64,000 nucleotides of DNA from Leifsonia sp. TF02-11 (GTDB taxonomy: Bacteria > Actinomycetota > Actinomycetes > Actinomycetales > Microbacteriaceae). Positions 17,651 through 26,474 of the stretch are shown here, piece by piece. The first letter of the stretch is position 1. Every line of letters begins with the position of its first letter. The stretch is taken from positions 1 to 64,000 of the forward strand of contig NZ_JAGEKP010000002.1 of assembly GCF_017565305.1 (NCBI RefSeq), written 5' to 3'. The notes beneath the pieces were generated by a model that was given only the letters and a program-made list of their open reading frames with translations, made no database searches and had not been told where the DNA came from. A program made the position numbers and the translations under genes.

Positions 17651-19000
17651 GTGAACAGCCCGAGACCCGTGCCGTCCGGCGGTGCGTCGCTGCGCGACCG
17701 CATCCGCACCGCGCGGGGGGCCTCAGGGACCGGCGCGTCCGTGTTCGCCGTACTGCTGCTGTTCACGCTCTTCGCCGGCGACTTCTGGCGCAACCTGATC
17801 AGCTGGCCGGGCTATTTCGTGCTCGCCGCCGTGTTGGCCGTCGGCAGCATCGTCTTCCTGGTCAGGACGCGGCCGGCGTTCCGCTGGCGCAAGACGCCGA
17901 AGACCCTGGTGCTCTTCCTCGCCCTGGCGATCGTCTCGCTGGCCTGGTCGGCCTACCCCGGCGCGACCGCGCTCGGGATCCTCGCCCAACTGGCCACGAC
18001 GGCCGCCGCGGTGTTCCTCGCGCTGTGCCTGAGCTGGCGGGCAGTGCTGACCGCCCTCGCCAACGCGTTCCGCTGGATCCTCGGGCTGTCGCTGCTGTTC
18101 GAACTGATCGTCGCGGTCTTCGTGCGGCACCCGATCCTGCCGCTCACGCCCGCCCAGCCCGCGCCGACCGGGCACATCCCATCGGCGTTCTACTGGAGCC
18201 GCGACCTGCTGTTCCACGGCGGCCAGATCCAGGGCATCGTGGGCAACAGCAACCTGCTCGCCATGATCGCGCTGCTCTCGCTGGTGGTGTTCGGCGTCCA
18301 GCTCGCCGATCACACCATCCGCCGGGGCACCGCGATCACCTGGCTGGTCGTCTCGGTCGTGACGTTCGCGCTCACACGCTCGTCCACGGTCTTCGTGGCG
18401 ACGGTGTTCACCGCGGTCGTGCTCGGCTTCGCGCTGTGGACCAGGCACGTCGGCCCCGAACGCCGCAGACCGGTCTACCTGACGGCCGCCGCCCTGGTGG
18501 TCGTCGCGGTCGTCTCCGTCGTGCTGTTCGCCTCGAAGATCCCCGTGCTGCTCGGCAAGAGCGAAGACCTCACCGGCCGGCTCACGATCTGGAACTCGGT
18601 CATCCACCTCGCGCAGGAGCGGCCGGCGTTCGGCTGGGGCTGGGTGAGCTATTGGGCGCCGTGGGTGTCGCCGTTCAAGAACCTCGCCGAACGCGGCGGC
18701 GTGGTCTACCTGCAGGCGCACAACGCCTGGCTCGACGTCTGGCTGCAGCTCGGGATCGTCGGCCTGGTGATCTTCGCGCTGCTCATCGTCAGCACCCTGT
18801 GGAGGTCGTGGTTCCAGGCCGTCGACCGCCCCCGGTTCGCCGCGGGCGACGACCTGCCGTACACCGCTCTGACGCTCCTGCCGCTGCTCCTCCTCGCCGC
18901 ACTCCTCGCGCAGAGCCTCGCCGAGAGCCGCATTCTGATCGAGGCGGGCTGGACGCTCCTCGTGCTCGTCGCCGTGAAGACCAAGCAGTCCGCGCCGTAG
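17651..19000 (+). CDS. O-antigen ligase/polymerase-family membrane protein (first of two)
   Basis: A 449-residue protein with about ten to twelve membrane helices and a large periplasm-side loop, as in Wzy/WaaL proteins. Family features are the NSNLLAMIALL segment, the long Arg-containing loop with LTGRLTIWNSVI and FGWGWVSYW, and HNAWLDVWLQLGIVGLV near the end. These proteins join lipid-linked glycan units or attach them to an acceptor outside the membrane. Its stop codon forms part of the -10 box of the next, related gene. Polymerase and ligase functions cannot be told apart from sequence. Confidence 0.85.
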   Translation: MNSPRPVPSGGASLRDRIRTARGASGTGASVFAVLLLFTLFAGDFWRNLISWPGYFVLAAVLAVGSIVFLVRTRPAFRWRKTPKTLVLFLALAIVSLAWSAYPGATALGILAQLATTAAAVFLALCLSWRAVLTALANAFRWILGLSLLFELIVAVFVRHPILPLTPAQPAPTGHIPSAFYWSRDLLFHGGQIQGIVGNSNLLAMIALLSLVVFGVQLADHTIRRGTAITWLVVSVVTFALTRSSTVFVATVFTAVVLGFALWTRHVGPERRRPVYLTAAALVVVAVVSVVLFASKIPVLLGKSEDLTGRLTIWNSVIHLAQERPAFGWGWVSYWAPWVSPFKNLAERGGVVYLQAHNAWLDVWLQLGIVGLVIFALLIVSTLWRSWFQAVDRPRFAAGDDLPYTALTLLPLLLLAALLAQSLAESRILIEAGWTLLVLVAVKTKQSAP

Positions 19001-19010
19001 GATTCTCTTC
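18998..19010 (+). promoter_or_regulatory. -10 box of the second ligase-like gene
   Basis: TAGGAT at 18998-19003 begins with the TAG stop of the preceding gene and lies 7 nt before the ATG at 19011. Confidence 0.5.
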
Positions 19011-20300
19011 ATGGCCGTACCGCGTCGAACTCTGGTGCCACCCGCGGTGACCGAGTTCCTCGGATCGGCGAGGTTCACCTCCACGCTCGCCCTGCTCGCG
19101 GTCGTGACGGGGTTCTCGACGCACGCGATCCGCGCCGTGATCGGCTGGCCCGGACTGATCGGCGCGCTCTGCACGATCGCCGTGTTGGCCGCGCTGTCGT
19201 TCATCGCGCAGCGCAAGCTGATCGAGTGGCACGGCCTGCTGCCGATCTCCGCACTGCTGTTCGTCGGCTGGTGCGCGCTCTCGCTGATCTGGAGCGACTA
19301 CCAGTGGGCCACCCTGGCCGGAGTCGTCTACCAGCTGCTGTTCGCCTTTCTCGCCGTCTACATCGCGCTGGTGCGCGATGCCATCCAGATCGTCCGCGTG
19401 GTCGGCGACGCCCTCCGCGCGCTGTTGACCGTGTCGCTCGCCCTCGAGATCCTCAGCGGGCTGCTGCTCGACGTCCCGATCCGTTTCCTCGGGATCGCGG
19501 GCAACATCGCTGCGGGAGGCCCGATCCAGGGACTGTTCGGCTCTCGCAACGCACTCAGCATCGTCGCCCTCATCGCGTTCGTCACCTTCCTGGTCGAGCT
19601 GCGCACGCGTTCGGTGCGACCGCAGCTCGCGGCGTACTCGATCACGCTCGCGGTGCTCTGCATCCTGCTGGCGCACTCCCCCGTGATCGCAGCCGTGTCG
19701 GTCGTCGTAGGGTTCGCCACCCTCGCGCTGTACCTGCTGCGCAAGGTTCCCGCACACCGCCGCACCCTGGTGCAGTGGGGGCTCGCGGTCCTGACGATCG
19801 CCGCCCTCGTCACCGCGTACATCTACCGCACGCGCGTGATAGACCTGCTGAACGCCCGCGCTGACTTCCAGGTGCGCTACAAGCTGTGGATCCAGATCTG
19901 GGAGCTCATCCCGATCAACCAGATCACGGGCTGGGGCTGGGTCGGCGCCTGGCCGACCGACCTCTACCCGTTCAACGCCATCCAGGATGCGACGAGCACT
20001 TACCACCCGAACGGCCTCAACGCCTACCTCGACGTGTACCTCCAGGTCGGCTTCATCGGCTTGCTGCTCTTCGTCGCGCTGATCGCCCTGGCCTTCAGCC
20101 GGTCCTGGCTGCTCGCGTCCAACCGGCGCAGCGTGGTCTACGCGTGGGCGCCGCTGGTGATGGTCTCGCTGCTGGTCACCAGCGTGTTCGAGAGCTCGAT
20201 CCTCATCGAGTCGGGCTGGATGCTGCTGGTGATCTGCACCGTCAAGGCGTCCCAGGGCATGAGCTGGCGGCTGCGGCTGCCGCACCGGGAGAACACTTGA
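19011..20300 (+). CDS. O-antigen ligase/polymerase-family membrane protein (second of two)
   Basis: A 429-residue paralogue of the preceding protein with the same layout: SRNALSIVALIAF, a loop with RYKLWIQIWELI and GWGWVGAWPTDLYPF, then LNAYLDVYLQVGFIGLLL and a closing ILIESGWMLLVI that parallels ILIEAGWTLLVL in the first copy. Both look intact, so one could polymerise repeat units and the other ligate, or they may act on two glycans; this is inference. It has its own leaderless promoter. Confidence 0.85.
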   Translation: MAVPRRTLVPPAVTEFLGSARFTSTLALLAVVTGFSTHAIRAVIGWPGLIGALCTIAVLAALSFIAQRKLIEWHGLLPISALLFVGWCALSLIWSDYQWATLAGVVYQLLFAFLAVYIALVRDAIQIVRVVGDALRALLTVSLALEILSGLLLDVPIRFLGIAGNIAAGGPIQGLFGSRNALSIVALIAFVTFLVELRTRSVRPQLAAYSITLAVLCILLAHSPVIAAVSVVVGFATLALYLLRKVPAHRRTLVQWGLAVLTIAALVTAYIYRTRVIDLLNARADFQVRYKLWIQIWELIPINQITGWGWVGAWPTDLYPFNAIQDATSTYHPNGLNAYLDVYLQVGFIGLLLFVALIALAFSRSWLLASNRRSVVYAWAPLVMVSLLVTSVFESSILIESGWMLLVICTVKASQGMSWRLRLPHRENT

Positions 20301-20319
20301 GCTCCGGTCGGCTGCGCGG

Positions 20320-20711
20320 CTAACGGAGCGAGGAGTCGTCGAGCGTGACGCGGAAGCCGTGGTCGGTCGCGGTCTCGGTTTACGACATCCCGGCCATGAG
20401 GGCGACGCACTCGATATCGGCGAATCGCGCGCCGTCACCGGGCTTCAGCACGGCGGCGCTCTCCGCCTCGCTGGAGAACGCCTGGCCGCTGTTGCACAGC
20501 ACTCCGGCCGCCTCACCGCGTTGGCCGCGAACCTGCACGGGCAGCCCCCGATGCCGGCTGGGTTGGACACCGGCGGATACGTGAAACGGTTCGTCCCGTA
20601 CGCGATGCGGCACCCGTCGTCGCGCTCGTCGGGATGGTCATCGTCTCGAGATCCTGCCACGCCGTTGTCGGACGCATAGCCGCTCGCTACCGCCTTGAGG
20701 CGAGAGCCCGC
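20320..20711 (-). pseudogene. Degenerate gene remnant (frameshift and stop)
   Basis: Read on the minus strand, two frames give protein-like sequence. One (about 20711-20523) contains DDGCRIAYGTNRFTYPP and GGCPCRFAAN. The other (about 20525-20320) contains VLCNSGQAFSSEAESAAVL and PGDGARFADIECVALMAG, meets TAA at 20380-20382, and continues as TDHGFRVTLDDSSLR before TAG at 20320. One shift near 20520 plus the stop would explain it as a decayed Cys-containing protein whose N-terminus is lost. I do not recognise the family. The first frame is also in phase with the upstream glycosyltransferase, right after its stop codon. Confidence 0.5.
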
Positions 20712-21698
20712 TCAGTCGGCGCGCATCAGGTCGCGCAGCACGTCCAGAGCACCCTGGCTGGCGAACCGTTCGTATCGCCGACCTCGTGCCAGTCGGCGTA
20801 TCGGGCCGATCCGACGCAGCCTGTTCGTGGGAAGCCGCGAGCGGTTCGCCTCGAACTCCGCCTTCTCGGCGATTCTCGCGCGATCGGTGTCCGACAGCTC
20901 GGGGAATCCGGGTGCCCGCTCGGCCAGCTGGGCGAACTGACGGGCCAGCCGCGCCTGGCGCGTCGCCCCAGGCTCGAACACGCGCGCGATCTTGTAGCGG
21001 AGGGTCGGGCGAATGACGCCGATCTGGTTGGCGCCGTGCTGACGGTAGTCGATGGTGGGCGCCGCGAGGCCGTGCAGGGAGCCAAGGATCGCGGCACAGA
21101 CCGCCAGCCACTCGTCGTGCACCCAGCCGTCGGGGAAGGGTCGTGCCCGCGCGGCCAGGCTCGCCCGCAGCACGGTGGTCGCCCCGGTCACGACGTTGCG
21201 GCGCAGCAGCAGACCGAGGGCATCGCCGGAGTTCTCCTCGGCGAGGACCTCTGCGGTGATGGCGAGCGCCTCGAAGAGCGTCCCGCCCAACGGCTCACCG
21301 TCGGCGCCGACCAACGCGGCGTCGCTGTGCACCAGCAGCATCCGCTCGTCCTCGAACGGCGCGACGACCGCTGCGAGCCGTCCGGAATGCCAGACGTCGT
21401 CCTGATCGCTCAGCGCGACCAGGTCTCCCGTGCAGGCCGCGATCGCCTGCTCGAAGTTCGCGGTGACGCCCAGCGGTTCGGCGTTGCGCAGGATCCGCAG
21501 CCGCACGCCGGCTCCGTGCGCGCGCACGGTCTCCTCCACGATCGCGAGCGTCCTGTCGCTGGATCCGTCATCGGAGACGACGAGCTCGGCCACACGCGGC
21601 TCCTGGGCAAGGATGCTCTTCACCTGCGCGGCGATGAACCGCTCCCCGTTGCGCGTGCAGAGCGCGACCGATACGGAGAGGGCTGGGCTCGGGGGCAT
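20712..21698 (-). CDS. GT2 glycosyltransferase
   Basis: A 328-residue GT-A enzyme without membrane helices. It has VSVALCTRNGERFIAAQ at the start, SDDGSSDRT for the nucleotide, and SDQDDVWHSGRL as the DXD-like metal site. The acceptor half includes PDGWVHDEWLAV. The form with SDQDDVW is typical of rhamnosyl-type transferases of surface polysaccharides, but donor and acceptor are unknown. The C-terminal 80 residues are Arg-rich, suiting membrane-surface attachment. The ATG is 6 nt after TAGGAT. Confidence 0.87.
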   Translation of the reverse strand: MPPSPALSVSVALCTRNGERFIAAQVKSILAQEPRVAELVVSDDGSSDRTLAIVEETVRAHGAGVRLRILRNAEPLGVTANFEQAIAACTGDLVALSDQDDVWHSGRLAAVVAPFEDERMLLVHSDAALVGADGEPLGGTLFEALAITAEVLAEENSGDALGLLLRRNVVTGATTVLRASLAARARPFPDGWVHDEWLAVCAAILGSLHGLAAPTIDYRQHGANQIGVIRPTLRYKIARVFEPGATRQARLARQFAQLAERAPGFPELSDTDRARIAEKAEFEANRSRLPTNRLRRIGPIRRLARGRRYERFASQGALDVLRDLMRAD

Positions 21699-21756
21699 CC
21701 GCCCATCCTAGCCGCGCGCAAACCGGAGCCCTCCGCTTTCGGTAGACTCGACTCCC
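21699..21756. promoter_or_regulatory. Divergent leaderless promoters between two GT2 genes
   Basis: TAGGAT (21705-21710, minus strand) is 6 nt before the ATG at 21698. TAGACT (21743-21748, plus strand) is 8 nt before the ATG at 21757. Confidence 0.55.
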
Positions 21757-22494
21757 ATGACCGATCCCCTCGCGCGCACCCTCATCGTGATGCCCGCGCT
21801 CAACGAAGAGGGTTCCGTCGCGGAGGTCGTCCGGGAGGTCAAGGAGAAGCTCCCCAGCGTCACCTGCCTCGTCGTCGATGACGGTTCGACGGACAGCACC
21901 GCCGCCCGCGCAGCGGCGGCGGGCGCGATCGTCGCCTCGCTGCCGTACAACCTCGGTGTCGGCGGAGCCATGCGCCTCGGTTTCGTCTACGCCCTGGAGA
22001 ACGGCTTCGACAACGTCGTCCAGGTCGACTCCGACGGCCAGCACGACCCGGGCAATGTGCCCGAGCTGGTGGCGGCACTCGCCACGAACGATATCGTCCT
22101 CGGCGCCCGCTTCGCCGGGCAGGGCGACTACGAAGTCCGCGGCCCGCGCCGCTGGGCGATGGTCTTCCTTGCCTCCGTCCTGTCCCGGGTCGCCAAGTCC
22201 AAGCTGACCGATACCACCTCGGGCTTCCGGGCGAGTGGTCCCAAGGCCGTACGTATCTTCGCCGACCACTACCCCGCCGAGTACTTGGGCGACACGATCG
22301 AGTCCCTCGTCATCGCCGCGCGCTCCGGCTGCCGGATCGCCCAGCTTCCCGTCGCTATGCGCCCACGCGCCGCCGGCATCCCGTCGCACAACCCCGTCAA
22401 GTCCGCGGTCTACCTCGGACGTGCGGGGATGGCGCTCGTGTTCGCCCTCCTCCGGCCGCCGGTCGTCGTGACCGAGAAGGAAATCGCCGTCTGA
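21757..22494 (+). CDS. GT2 glycosyltransferase, polyprenyl-phosphate sugar synthase type
   Basis: A 245-residue DPM1/GtrB-like transferase. It has VMPALNEEGSVAEVV, VVDDGSTDST, and the metal motif VDSDGQHDPGNV. LTDTTSGFRASGP is the catalytic/acceptor loop usual for enzymes that load a sugar onto polyprenyl phosphate. There is no membrane domain of its own. The DUF2304 gene overlaps its stop (TGATG), followed by a flippase-like gene. This trio recurs in actinobacterial polysaccharide loci, and the small DUF2304 protein may be its membrane anchor. Confidence 0.87.
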   Translation: MTDPLARTLIVMPALNEEGSVAEVVREVKEKLPSVTCLVVDDGSTDSTAARAAAAGAIVASLPYNLGVGGAMRLGFVYALENGFDNVVQVDSDGQHDPGNVPELVAALATNDIVLGARFAGQGDYEVRGPRRWAMVFLASVLSRVAKSKLTDTTSGFRASGPKAVRIFADHYPAEYLGDTIESLVIAARSGCRIAQLPVAMRPRAAGIPSHNPVKSAVYLGRAGMALVFALLRPPVVVTEKEIAV

Positions 22495-22862
22495 TGAGTC
22501 TCGCAAGCTACTTCCTCGGGATCGCAGCAGCACTGATCACGCTCATCGTCGTGATCGAGATGATGCGCCGACGCCGCCTGCGCGAACGCCACGCGATCTG
22601 GTGGCTGATCGCGGGCATCCTCGCCCTGATCGTCGGCGTCTTCCCGTCGACACTGGCCTGGGCCGCGTCGGTGGTCGGTGTCGCCGTGCCGACCAATCTC
22701 GTCTTCTTCGTCAGCGTCGCGATCCTCTTCTTGGTCTGCATCCAGAACAGCTCCGAGCTCACCCGTCTCGAGGCGCAGACCCGGCTGCTCGCCGAGCGCA
22801 GCGCGCTCCAGGAGCTGAGGATCGCACAACTCGAGGCGCGCGACGACAAGCTGGACAGGTGA
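22494..22862 (+). CDS. DUF2304 small membrane protein
   Basis: A 122-residue protein with helices at about 4-21, 36-55 and 60-82, then a cytoplasmic coiled-coil tail rich in Glu, Leu and Arg (RLEAQTRLLAERSALQELR). RERHAIWWLIAGILALIVG is the family hallmark. Function is not established; it probably anchors or regulates the GT2 enzyme with which it overlaps. Its stop overlaps the next gene by 4 nt. Confidence 0.88.
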   Translation: MSLASYFLGIAAALITLIVVIEMMRRRRLRERHAIWWLIAGILALIVGVFPSTLAWAASVVGVAVPTNLVFFVSVAILFLVCIQNSSELTRLEAQTRLLAERSALQELRIAQLEARDDKLDR

Positions 22863-24103
22863 GCGACCAGTCACAGCCGCGCTCGTCCGGCTTCGTGCTG
22901 GTCCTGGTCGCGACCGGTCTGGTCGGGGTCGCCGGTTATGTGATCACCTGGCTTGTGCCCCGGGTGATCGGCGTCGGCGCCTACGCCGGCTTCGCGGTCT
23001 TCTGGGCGGCGCTGTTCCTCGTCATCGCGGCGCTCTCCGGCATCCAGCAGGAGACGACGCGATCCAGCAGGACCGATCCGCCCATGGGACCGGTGCCTGC
23101 GCGGGCCTCGGTGTTCGCGGTCGGGGCGGGACTGCTCGTGCTGATCGTCATCCCGCTGTCGGCCCCGCTCTGGGTCGGCGCAGTCTTCAGCGGCGACTGG
23201 GCGCTCGTCTGGCCGCTCGCCCTCGGCAGCGCCTCCTACGTACCGCTAGCCGTGATCACGGGCACGCTCTACAGCCGCCGGGCGTGGAAGGCGATCTTCC
23301 TCGTCGTCGTCACCGAGGGTCTGCTGCGCCTGGTCTTGATCGGTGCGGTACTGCTGGTCACCTCCGCCATCGTCCCCCTGGCCTGGGCTGCGGCCGTGCC
23401 CACGCCTATTGCGGCGGCCGTCGGACTCGTGGCTGTCCGTCGGGGGGCGGCCTCCACCTTCCTTGACGCGGGGTACCGCAGATTGAGCTGGAACGCCACA
23501 CGCACAATCGTCGCTGCGGCGTCGATGGGCCTGCTCGTCAGCGGCTTCCCGACTCTGCTCACCGCCACATCGCCCGAGGCGTCCTCCCAACAGCTCGGAC
23601 TGGTCATCCTGGCGGCGACCCTGGTCCGCGCACCGCTGATCGTCGTGGCGATGGCGGCGCAGAGCTTTCTGATCGTGCTCTTCCGCGGCGCTGGCGACCG
23701 GCTGTTCCGGCTGTTCGTGATGCTCGAGGTCGCCGTCATCGCCGCCGGCGCGGTCCTGGGTACCGTCGCCTGGCTCATCGGTCCTCCCGTGTTCGAGTTC
23801 CTCTTCCCCGGCACGACCGCCCCCTCGGGTTGGCTGCTCGGCGCGTTCGTCGGCACAGCCGGGATCCTCGCCGGAATGTGTGTTTCCGCGCCGGCCGTGC
23901 TCGTGCTGGGACGGCACTCGATCTTCACCGCGGGCTGGCTCGTCGCCGCTCTCGGCACCACGGGCGCTCTACTCCTGCCGCTCCCGATCGACCAGCGCGC
24001 GGCACTCGCGCTGCTGATCGGCCCGATGGCGGGACTCCTCGTGCACACGGTCTACCTCGTCGGCGCCCGCCCTTCGGCGACCACCGAAATCGCCGTGCGA
24101 TAG
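22859..24103 (+). CDS. MOP-type polysaccharide flippase candidate
   Basis: A 414-residue protein with about twelve hydrophobic helices and short loops, starting at the GTG within a GTGA overlap. The spacing, and GLVGVAGYVITWLVPRVIG at the N-terminus, fit Wzx/MATE-like lipid-linked oligosaccharide flippases, which move undecaprenyl-linked units across the membrane. No diagnostic catalytic residues exist in this family, so the assignment rests on topology and context. Its TAG stop is also the start of the TAGGAT promoter box for capE. Confidence 0.72.
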   Translation: MSDQSQPRSSGFVLVLVATGLVGVAGYVITWLVPRVIGVGAYAGFAVFWAALFLVIAALSGIQQETTRSSRTDPPMGPVPARASVFAVGAGLLVLIVIPLSAPLWVGAVFSGDWALVWPLALGSASYVPLAVITGTLYSRRAWKAIFLVVVTEGLLRLVLIGAVLLVTSAIVPLAWAAAVPTPIAAAVGLVAVRRGAASTFLDAGYRRLSWNATRTIVAAASMGLLVSGFPTLLTATSPEASSQQLGLVILAATLVRAPLIVVAMAAQSFLIVLFRGAGDRLFRLFVMLEVAVIAAGAVLGTVAWLIGPPVFEFLFPGTTAPSGWLLGAFVGTAGILAGMCVSAPAVLVLGRHSIFTAGWLVAALGTTGALLLPLPIDQRAALALLIGPMAGLLVHTVYLVGARPSATTEIAVR

Positions 24104-24148
24104 GATCGCAGGTGCCTTTCGTCGGCGAGGCCCGTCCGTGCCCTCGCC
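24101..24148 (+). promoter_or_regulatory. capE promoter and leader hairpin
   Basis: TAGGAT at 24101-24106 should start a leader of about 57 nt before the ATG at 24170, unlike most genes here. The leader contains GGCGAGG/CCTCGCC arms (24124-24130, 24142-24148) around an 11-nt loop. Confidence 0.4.
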
Positions 24149-24169
24149 CGTACCAGCTGAAAGAGACTG

Positions 24170-25198
24170 ATGAAGCAGAGACAGATCAAAGACTCCGTCG
24201 TGACGATCACGGGTGGCACCGGGTCGTTCGGCTCCACCATGGCGAAGTACCTGCTCACGCGGGACGTCGGAGAAGTGCGGATCTTCAGTCGCGACGAATC
24301 CAAGCAGGACGCCATGCGTCACGCTATCCGCGATCCCCGCATCCGCTTCTACATCGGTGACGTGCGGGATCCCCTGAGTGTCGCGCGCACCGTGCGCGGC
24401 AGCGACCACGTCTTCCACGCCGCAGCCCTCAAGCAGGTTCCGTCCGCCGAGTTCTTCCCGCTCGAGGCAGTGGCCACGAACATCAACGGCAGCGCGAACG
24501 TCATCCGCGCCGCCGTCGACCACTCCGTCAGTTCGGTCGTGTGCCTGAGCACCGACAAGGCCGTCTACCCGATCAACGCGATGGGCATGACCAAGGCCGT
24601 GATGGAGAAGACGGCGCTCGCCATGGCGCGCGAATCGCAGGACTCGGACACGGTCATCTCCGTCACGCGTTACGGCAACGTCATGTATTCTCGCGGCTCG
24701 GTCATCCCGCTCTTCGTGAACCAGCTCACGTCCGGCGCCAACGTGACGGTCACCGACCCGAACATGACCCGGTTCCTGATGTCGCTCGCCCAGTCGGTCG
24801 ACCTCGTCGAGTATGCGTTCACGCAGGCCACCACGGGCGACCTCTTCGTGCGCAAGGCGCCGGCAAGCACGGTCGCGACCCTTCTCGAGGCCGTCGCAAA
24901 TGTGATCGGGGTGCCGCAGCCCCACGTCGACACCATCGGCGTCCGCCACGGCGAGAAGCTGTTCGAGTCGCTCCTCGGCTCCGAGGAGATGGCGAACGCG
25001 GAGGACCGCGGCGACTATTTCCGAGTGCCGCTCGACACGCGCACGCTCGACTACCGCCCGTACTTCGAAGAGGGGGCGGACCACGGCGCCACAGTCGAGT
25101 CGTACACCTCGCACAACACCGAGCGACTGGACGTCGAGGGAGTTGAGAAGCTGCTCCTCACCCTCCCGGAGATCCAGGCCATCGTCGCCGCGCACTGA
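24170..25198 (+). CDS. capE: UDP-GlcNAc 4,6-dehydratase/5-epimerase (CapE/WbjB/FnlA)
   Basis: A 342-residue extended SDR enzyme that starts UDP-N-acetyl-L-fucosamine synthesis from UDP-GlcNAc. TGGTGSFGS at 14-22 binds NADP. The active-site region is CLSTDKAVYPINAMGMTK, where MGMTK replaces the common YxxxK, as in the CapE/FlaA1 group. RYGNVMYSRGSVIPLF and TDPNMTRF bind the substrate. The other two enzymes of the route, capG and capF, lie 1.3 kb on, on the opposite strand. Confidence 0.92.
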   Translation: MKQRQIKDSVVTITGGTGSFGSTMAKYLLTRDVGEVRIFSRDESKQDAMRHAIRDPRIRFYIGDVRDPLSVARTVRGSDHVFHAAALKQVPSAEFFPLEAVATNINGSANVIRAAVDHSVSSVVCLSTDKAVYPINAMGMTKAVMEKTALAMARESQDSDTVISVTRYGNVMYSRGSVIPLFVNQLTSGANVTVTDPNMTRFLMSLAQSVDLVEYAFTQATTGDLFVRKAPASTVATLLEAVANVIGVPQPHVDTIGVRHGEKLFESLLGSEEMANAEDRGDYFRVPLDTRTLDYRPYFEEGADHGATVESYTSHNTERLDVEGVEKLLLTLPEIQAIVAAH

Positions 25199-25212
25199 CG
25201 CGCCCGGCGCTT

Positions 25213-25250
25213 CACGCGTCCCGGATCACCTGTGTGGTCCGGGACGCGTG
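25213..25250. terminator. Bidirectional terminator hairpin
   Basis: Arms 25213-25229 and 25234-25250 pair over 17 bp with one G-U pair and a 4-nt loop. It lies exactly between the convergent capE and glycosyltransferase genes. There is no strong T-run, which is common in high-GC hosts. Confidence 0.8.
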
Positions 25251-25253
25251 CGT

Positions 25254-26462
25254 TCAGCGCTCCGGTGTCGCCGGCGCCAACACAAGCGACTCGAGCGTCT
25301 TCTCGAAGGCGTCGACCGCCAGCTGTTTGGAGAACGTGCGGTCCACATAGTCCCGCTGCCGGCGCACGATGTCGGCACGCACGCGCGCGGGCTCGTAGGC
25401 GAGGCGGGTTGCGACGCTCGCGATGTCGTGCTGGTGCTCGACGAGCGTCACCCCGGAGTCGTCTCCGAGAACGCCACGCAGCCCGCTGAGGTCGGTCGAC
25501 ACGGTCGCCACGCCGGCGGCCATGTACTGCAACACCTTGTGAGGAAGAGCCACGTTGGTCACGAGCTCCGGGCGGAACGGATTGACCGCCACATCCGCTG
25601 AAGCCAGATAGCCCGGCAGGGAGGCGTAGGGGACGACGCCGGTGAAGATGACGCGGTCCTGGAGAGAACGCTCGTGCACCGTCGCGCGAAGCTGCGCGTC
25701 GAGCTCCCCGCCGCCCACCAGGACCAGCTTGAGCTCTGGATGCTCGGCGAACCGGGGCGCAAGGTCGTCGATCAGCACGTCGAGCCCGGAGAACTCGAAG
25801 AAGGTGCCCATGTAGAGGAGCACTTTGTCGTCTGCGGTCAGCCCGAGGGATGCACGCACGTCGTGCGCTCCGGAATCCTCAAAGTGCGACAGGTCGATCG
25901 GGGGCAGGTCCGTGCTGGTGGGGCCGGTGCGGTTCGAGATCCGGACGCAGTAGTCGGTCATCGCGGGATTGTTCCCAGAGACCAGGCCGGCGTTCCCCGC
26001 TACATAGCGCTCCGCCTTGTGGATGAGCGGAGCGAGCGGATTCTCCCTGATCTGGTGGGAGACGTCCAGGGCGCGGTAGACGATGGGCACATGCGCTCGC
26101 TTGGCGATGCTCACCGCTTGCCATCCCGTCGTCGGGACCGCATAGAGCACGATGATGTCATAGCCCCCACTACGTATCTCGCGTCGCAGTGCGGGCGTCG
26201 CCAGCAGCGGCGCGAGGTAACGCTCGAATGATCCGCCACCGAAAGTCGGCGGCGTGATCAGACGGATGCGGGCCTCGGGGTGCACACGTCCGCTGATCGT
26301 CTGCCGTGTCGTCCGCCAGGAGACCCCGGGCTCATCAGGAGCTTCCGGGTAGTGGAAGAACGAGACGTCGTGCCCTTTGAGCGCGAGGAGCTCCGGGAAC
26401 TCGTGCATCTCGAAGATCACCTTGTTGAGGTAGTTCACCTCGTGGATGAAAAGGATACGCAC
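25254..26462 (-). CDS. GT4 glycosyltransferase, probable L-fucosaminyl transferase
   Basis: A 402-residue GT-B enzyme. The C-terminal half has the GT4 features: LLYMGTFFEFSGLDVLIDD, LVLVGGGEL and FTGVVPYASLPGYLASADV, then VNPFRPELVTNVALPHKVL, where the donor-binding Glu is in the PE pair. Because it lies directly downstream of capG and capF, and the E. coli O26 fnl cluster has WbuB in the same place, N-acetyl-L-fucosamine is the likely donor sugar. That is an inference from context. Confidence 0.85.
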   Translation of the reverse strand: MRILFIHEVNYLNKVIFEMHEFPELLALKGHDVSFFHYPEAPDEPGVSWRTTRQTISGRVHPEARIRLITPPTFGGGSFERYLAPLLATPALRREIRSGGYDIIVLYAVPTTGWQAVSIAKRAHVPIVYRALDVSHQIRENPLAPLIHKAERYVAGNAGLVSGNNPAMTDYCVRISNRTGPTSTDLPPIDLSHFEDSGAHDVRASLGLTADDKVLLYMGTFFEFSGLDVLIDDLAPRFAEHPELKLVLVGGGELDAQLRATVHERSLQDRVIFTGVVPYASLPGYLASADVAVNPFRPELVTNVALPHKVLQYMAAGVATVSTDLSGLRGVLGDDSGVTLVEHQHDIASVATRLAYEPARVRADIVRRQRDYVDRTFSKQLAVDAFEKTLESLVLAPATPER

Positions 26463-26474
26463 AGTGCGGACGGC

